From Isohypsibius dastychi (taxonomy: Eukaryota > Tardigrada > Eutardigrada > Parachela > Isohypsibiidae), in the NCBI GenBank assembly GCA_034696485.1, contig JAQIWT010001088.1, forward strand, positions 1-12,621: a stretch of 12,621 nt of DNA, in the 5' to 3' direction. The position numbers were made by a program, and so were the translations under genes. Shown piece after piece: positions 8,782 to 12,621 of this stretch (positions are counted from its first letter, which is position 1; every line of letters starts with the position of its first letter). A model generated the notes under the pieces. It had not been told where the DNA came from. It saw nothing but the letters and a program-made list of their open reading frames with translations, and searched no databases.

Positions 8782-8783
8782 AG
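8771..8783 (+). promoter_or_regulatory. Putative spliced-leader acceptor for TYW3
   Basis: TTAAGTTTCTCAG ends at 8783, 25 nt before the ATG at 8809. It matches the TTTCAG-like nematode 3' splice consensus and has no obvious upstream partner exon, so trans-splicing is the likely use. Inferred only. Confidence 0.5.
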
Positions 8784-8808
8784 GAGCATAATTGCGAACA
8801 GGTTATTC

Positions 8809-10039
8809 ATGGATCCTATGGAGAACATCACGGATTTAAAGTTCGATTCAGAAAAGCGGAATGTTGTCCAGGATATGTGCTTGACTGACGCGAATTCCGA
8901 CAAAAGTCGCAAGGGCTTCTTCGATGTGGAAATTCACGAGCTCCTCACATTCCTCAATCTCATTCCGCACTTTGTTTCTACAAGCTCATGTTCCGGTCGA
9001 GTTATCCTCTTCTCTCCTGTAAGCTTCCATAAAAGCAATCCAACTTCTTGAAACTTTCTCAGGTTTGCATTTGCAGGGAACAGGAAAAGGTTCTTGTCGT
9101 TGGCATTTGGTTTGTCATAGCGAATTCTCCGAAGATTTGTTAGTGAGTATATCAGAATTTTGTTTTCCGTTTTGGATTATGATTTGTTGTTGCAGGTGGA
9201 GGCTGTTGGGAAACTTGGTGCGGAAGAGGAAGTAGTGCTGAAATTTGAGCCATTTATCCTTCATGTTCGTTGTCGGAGTCTAGCGGATGCCCATGTTTTG
9301 GTAAAAAGAAAACTCAACCGGAAGCTCAACTTGAATTGATTTGGGATTTTCAGCATTCCATGTCAGTTCAGGCTGGATTTCGAAATTCTGGGATTGTGAT
9401 ACGGAGGAAGGGGAAAGAAGGGTTCGCTATCCATGTGGTGAGTTTTATTTTCAGAATAAAACAAACTCTTGTCGAACCGGATGTGGTGATTTATGTGAAA
9501 TATTTAAGGAGTATTTTCCTGATAGATTTTTTTAGGCTGTGCGGTGCACACTTCATATGGAAATGCCCGTTATATTTCAAGGAGTCCGGCTCATATCTGG
9601 CGAGGTGATATATTTCATTTCATATATTATATTTATATAATATTTAATATTTTAATATTTTTATTATATTTCATATACGAGTATTTCATATATTTCATTT
9701 GTGATTATATTTCAGGCTCACTTCCGGTTCAGTGCAAATGACTAGTTTTCACGTGTTTTCCTTTACTTTTTAGGCTTTACCCCTGTTATCCAAATTGTTG
9801 ATCGAAAAGATGGAACGAAATTCTGTACTGATTCAACGGTAACTACCGGTTTTATGATGTCTCTTTTATTGAGATTTTTTGCGACTTTGATTTATTTTAG
9901 GTTTTTTACTTCGTTGAAGCAGCGTTTCACGTCAACTGTTCCCACCCTTGATTCTTCCACTTTGTTGTGTACCAATGATTCCCCTTCAGTCAAAATACTG
10001 GAATCTGACGACGTAATGGATCAGACATCTGCTGAATGA
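8809..10039 (+). CDS. TYW3: tRNA wybutosine-synthesizing protein 3 homologue (TYW3), complete
   Basis: TYW3 is the SAM-dependent N4-methyltransferase that converts yW-86 to yW-72 during wybutosine formation next to the anticodon of tRNA-Phe; the family acts in the cytosol. Exons 8809-9018, 9077-9142, 9196-9300, 9354-9437, 9536-9604, 9774-9838 and 9901-10039 join in phase to 245 residues, close to the usual size of about 260. Diagnostic blocks: TSSCSGRV (58-65), CRWHLVCH after a GTGKGS loop, KFEPFILHVRCR (108-118 with preceding K), GFRNSGIVIRRKGK (from 135), the RCTLHMEMPVIFQG block, and LLSKLLIEKMERN near the end, matching the helical C-terminus of the family. ATG 8809 is chosen because the upstream in-frame extension has no ATG and lies across the putative trans-splice acceptor. 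An internal AG at 9061-9062 is out of frame; the acceptor at 9075-9076 restores it. Confidence 0.93.
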
Positions 10040-10726
10040 ACAGGATTTCGGACACCGGAAGTCAGGATGTTTTCTTTTCTTTCACAAGTGAGTCAGTCAA
10101 ACGGGGCTGTTGCGCTCACTTTTCTTAAATACTTTTCCGAAAATTCGAAGTTTTGCTGATGTTTTGCATGTTGCCGTTTACCAAAAGGAGATTTCAAACT
10201 GAAACCAAATCGATCTTACCTTTTTTGAAGAAACGTCGTGTCTCCGCGGTTCGTTTTTTTATCGCATTACCGCATTCATACTTTAATGCGGTTCGAGCAA
10301 GATGTGGTTTTCCCGACTTCCGGTTATCTTCAACATCAGAAATCTGATCCCGTCTCTTTTCTCGACAAGCGCCGCCTTCAAACAATAGATCTGGTATTGT
10401 TGGGGAAGATTCTGTCTCATGCAGCTGAAAATGTCAACATCAGAGACATGTGTTGGTGTGAAGGGAATAATGTGGATCGATAAGAGTCCTCGTCCTCAAC
10501 ACCCTAAAACCACTTTCTCAAATGATAATCCCCTTGTTCAAGCACACTGCACTGGCTTGTTTATCTCCTTCTTTCCGATGAACTTTTTATCGTCAAAATG
10601 AGGATCAGTTAGCCAGGATTACCATTCGCTGAAGCGTGAAAAACTTCATCGGGTTTTCGTGTTTTTAAAGTGGAAGCAGTCACATTACATTGGGGTTATC
10701 GATTATTTTTCTCCCTTTCCTGGCGG
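10040..10726 (+). other. Gap between TYW3 and the IFT46-like gene
   Basis: These 687 bp hold the TYW3 3' UTR and the upstream region of the next gene. No canonical AATAAA is seen. Composition is less AT-rich than the introns. Several overlapping ATG frames exist, the most protein-like being 10286-10483 (65 codons, MRFEQDVVFPTSGYLQ...), which has no recognisable domain. I could not build a phased multi-exon gene here, nor find a convincing X-box. It may hold an unrecognised small gene or simply UTR and promoter. Confidence 0.4.
10657..10670 (+). promoter_or_regulatory. Putative spliced-leader acceptor for the IFT46-like gene
   Basis: TTTCGTGTTTTTAAAG (ending at 10670) is a pyrimidine-rich stretch closing in AG, 56 nt before ATG 10727, with no ATG in between. 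The AAAG ending is weaker than TTTCAG but is also used at one cyclase intron (3092-3091) in this window. Inferred. Confidence 0.35.
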
Positions 10727-12132
10727 ATGGATGTTCGTGATGGTCGTCGAGCTCCTTCACCTGACATGCGCCGCTTGGATTCGAGTGATGAGGAAGAGAG
10801 CGGAGGTCATCTTGATGATGATGATCCATCTGGCTTTTATTGATTGATTGATTAATGAGACTTGATTCCTTTCTGAATGTCAACATCATTTATTATTTGG
10901 GAATAGTGACTTTTTGTAGGTGGTGGTGTGGCCATGTCACGACGACTCGGCATCAAGGGAAGTATTCGCGACGAAGAGGAAGAAACCAGTTTTATGGAAA
11001 GCAAAGTTGGTCGGCCGTTTTTTCTCTTTTTCCTGAGTGACTTTTTTTGAAACTTGAATTTATTCAGCCGATTCAGCAAAGAGGATCTGGTGGAGCTAGA
11101 AGTCGAGCGAAAATTGATGAAACGGGATACGAAGAGGACAGCGACGAACCAAGGTGAGAAATTGAGGTCGCTCGCTTTTTTGAATTGTTTACTCTTTTCT
11201 TTATTTGTAGATATTTCAACGAAACTACCGCAGCCCCTAGGATAAGATCACGTGGAATCAAGGTGGAAAGGCCATAGTTGTCCCATGTCTCTGATGTATA
11301 ATGTGTTGGAATTTAGATGAGCGAAGGTGAGCCAACCGGAAGTGATCTCCGACAACATTTTCTTCGTCGAACTGGTGATCCCGTGAAAGCAACTGAGTCG
11401 AATCTGAATCCTGGATATATTCCGATGAATTCCGTAAGTTTTCTTGTTGGTTTTAATGTCCGATTTCTCCCGGTTTCAATCAGCTTCAACCGAATTTTTA
11501 CAATTTTTTTCAAAATTTATTTTCGCCGTTTTGTTTTTTTTTTGTGTGTACCTGCTGATTTTTTTCTTTAAGGATCATGTGTCGTCCCCGAATCCACCAG
11601 GAGTCAACGAAAAAATAGAAGCCTTCCTCGAAAAGGTCAAGAAGTCAAAATCGCGACCAACTTCTACAAACGTCAGTCAGAGCAGGTAAAATGAAGTCTT
11701 CCTTCTTTCATTGCATCTCAGGTGGAAGGTGTTTTCGGAATTCTGAAATTTCTGGAACTTTGGGAATTCTGGAATTTTTTTGTTGCAAATACGAGGTCAA
11801 CCGGAAATGAGAAAAAACAGGCTCTTTTTTTACAGCGGTCATAAATTCGATATGGAAGCACTAATGCAAGCTTGGCCGTCTGACATGGAGCAGCTTTTAA
11901 GTTCTCCTGAAATGATTCTCACTAAGCTCGATTGTACTCTTGAGGAATACGTCGATATTATTTGCGGTGAGGAAATCTCACGCGAGCGCCGAGCATGGAC
12001 CAAAGTACATTAATCGATTATTTGTGTGTGTGGCTTTCAGGTTTATTTGGAATCCCTATCGAAAATGGACGGATCGAGGCACTTCATGCATTATTTATGC
12101 TGTATTTAGATTTTAAAGACATCGGTCGTTAG
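10727..12132 (+). CDS. IFT46: Intraflagellar transport protein 46 homologue (IFT46 / DYF-6-like), central core apparently missing
   Basis: IFT46 is a subunit of the IFT-B complex that carries cargo along ciliary microtubules. Exons 10727-10805, 10920-11005, 11068-11153, 11211-11262, 11317-11433, 11573-11685, 11836-11966 and 12041-12132 join in phase to 251 residues. The N-terminal third is acidic and low-complexity (SSDEEES, RDEEEE, YEEDSDEP), as in other IFT46 proteins. The C-terminal part is diagnostic: NPPGVNEKIEAFLEKV (147-162), FDMEALMQAWPSDMEQLL (182-199), LDCTLEEYVDIICGLFGIPI (209-228), and GRIEALHALFMLYLDF (231-246). The usual block between them (LF-YI-RY...PFIPDFIPAVGDIDAF...LDEP...QSDP, roughly 100 residues) is not seen in exons or in the 54-150-bp introns. 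The first donor (GGAG|GTCATC) is non-ideal but is the only one keeping the frame. Identity is secure from the C-terminus; the 5' exons are less certain. Confidence 0.8.
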
Positions 12133-12318
12133 AATAGAAATCAGGCTTTTTTTATATACTTCATACGTGTTTTGTTTGTCACCTGCGATCTGGTTACCTT
12201 TCTGCAAGGGATTGTTTTTTTATGACGACTCGGGTTCAATTCAAAGTGAACAAAATTGGTGGTGTAAAACGTTTCCGGTTTAGTCGTGGAGTTTTAAATC
12301 GTAATGAAACCGAAATTA

Positions 12319-12324
12319 AATAAA
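12319..12324 (+). terminator. Polyadenylation signal AATAAA for the IFT46-like gene
   Basis: A canonical AATAAA lies 187 bp past the TAG stop at 12130-12132, the first seen on this strand downstream of the gene. It implies a 3' UTR of about 200 nt. Confidence 0.5.
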
Positions 12325-12351
12325 TTGCACTTGGAGGCGGAGCCAGAGTGC

Positions 12352-12395
12352 TGACGTCATTCTCTTGTTGGATTCAACAACACACTTTGACGTCA
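12352..12395. repeat. Paired TGACGTCA palindromes around a TTGTTG/CAACAA hairpin
   Basis: TGACGTCA, itself a perfect 8-bp palindrome and the CRE/ATF consensus, occurs at 12352-12359 and 12388-12395. Between them TTGTTG (12365-12370) and CAACAA (12375-12380) form a 6-bp stem with a 4-nt loop GATT. The whole 44 bp is therefore roughly symmetric. It may be a regulatory site or part of the neighbouring repeat. Confidence 0.7.
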
Positions 12396-12415
12396 CAGAT
12401 CCGATCAGAACTGAC

Positions 12416-12621
12416 CAGTGGCGTATACAAGTCTGGAAAAAGAGGGGGTGAGTGAGGGGTTGACCTTTTCAGGAGGGGGGGCACCCAAGGGGGTGACCTT
12501 TAACTGAGGGGTCTAGATGTCGGGAGGTGGGGGGGGGGGGGGTGAAATTTGCTTTTTTTCGACGTACGAGGTCAAAGCCGGCTTTTCAGAGAACAAAACT
12601 AGTCAACCGTGCAAAGGATAC
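12416..12621. mobile_element. Putative DNA-transposon terminus with G-rich subterminal repeats, cut by the right window edge
   Basis: The sequence switches at 12416 to CAGTGGCGTATACAAG, the kind of start (CAGTGGCGTA...) common at the ends of hAT-like and similar cut-and-paste transposons in animals. It is followed by a G-rich tract with runs of 5, 4, 7, 5, 4, 3 and 14 G between 12444 and 12542 and a repeated (T/G)TGACCTTT unit (12460-12468, 12493-12501). Composition differs sharply from the AT-rich flank. The other end, any transposase and the target duplication are outside the window, so superfamily and completeness are unknown. Confidence 0.5.

Noticed and set aside
9270-9608. Plus-strand frame running through TYW3 exons and introns as one ORF.
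   Set aside because: It reads through real introns in the wrong frame. The spliced frame gives the TYW3 motifs KFEPFILHV and GFRNSG instead.
10194-10385. Minus-strand frame of 63 codons between TYW3 and the IFT46-like gene.
   Set aside because: No recognisable motif, no splice support, and opposite to the flanking genes; probably chance.
10286-10483. Possible missing IFT46 core, suggested by a QKSDP stretch resembling the family's QSDP block.
   Set aside because: The match is only about five residues, the expected flanking LDEP and IPDFIPAVGD blocks are absent, and the position before the acidic N-terminus is in the wrong order.
10600-10726. RFX/DAF-19 X-box expected upstream of an IFT gene.
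   Set aside because: The closest candidates (around GTTAGCCAGGATTAC near 10608, and GTTGCCGTTTACC near 10169) break several fixed positions of the 14-bp consensus.
1-12621. CRISPR array, tRNA or rRNA genes, prokaryotic operon signals, or an undescribed defence system.
   Set aside because: No regularly spaced repeats, cloverleaf-like sequence or rRNA-like block was seen. The window is ordinary intron-rich eukaryotic sequence.

Overview
The window comes from a small-intron animal genome, most probably a rhabditid-type nematode. The evidence is AT-rich DNA, introns of about 50-150 bp with TTTCAG-like 3' ends, tiny exons, short AG-ended pyrimidine tracts just upstream of ATGs that look like spliced-leader (trans-splice) acceptors, and a nematode-style receptor guanylyl cyclase. 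The species cannot be named from the sequence alone. No prokaryotic signals were seen.

Layout. (1) Positions 1-6929, minus strand: the 5' part of a receptor-type guanylyl cyclase. Eighteen phase-compatible exons encode a signal peptide, an ANF-receptor-like ligand-binding domain, one transmembrane helix, a histidine-rich juxtamembrane region and most of a degenerate kinase-homology domain. The reading frame runs off the left edge, so the cyclase catalytic domain lies outside. Its introns carry a roughly 340-bp fold-back repeat (951-1287) and a 90-bp-offset duplicated hairpin (6313-6469). (2) Positions 7565-8305, minus strand: a two-exon, 178-residue C3HC4 RING protein with a hydrophobic C-terminal tail, probably a membrane-anchored E3 ubiquitin ligase. 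(3) Positions 8809-10039, plus strand: a complete seven-exon TYW3 homologue (wybutosine synthesis on tRNA-Phe), head-to-head with the RING gene across a roughly 500-bp shared intergenic region. (4) Positions 10727-12132, plus strand: an eight-exon gene whose C-terminal half is clearly IFT46 (DYF-6 in C. elegans), an intraflagellar-transport B subunit. The conserved central IFT46 core is not found in the model or its introns. (5) Positions 12133-12621: 3' flank with a polyadenylation signal, a paired TGACGTCA palindrome, and what looks like the terminus of a DNA transposon (CAGTGGCGTA followed by G-rich subterminal repeats) running off the right edge.

The genes are not one pathway. The receptor cyclase and IFT46 could both act in ciliated sensory neurons, where many nematode receptor cyclases and all IFT proteins work, but that link is inference. 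TYW3 and the RING protein look like general cellular genes. All exon models were built by hand from splice-site consensus, phase continuity and family motifs. They have not been checked against transcripts.
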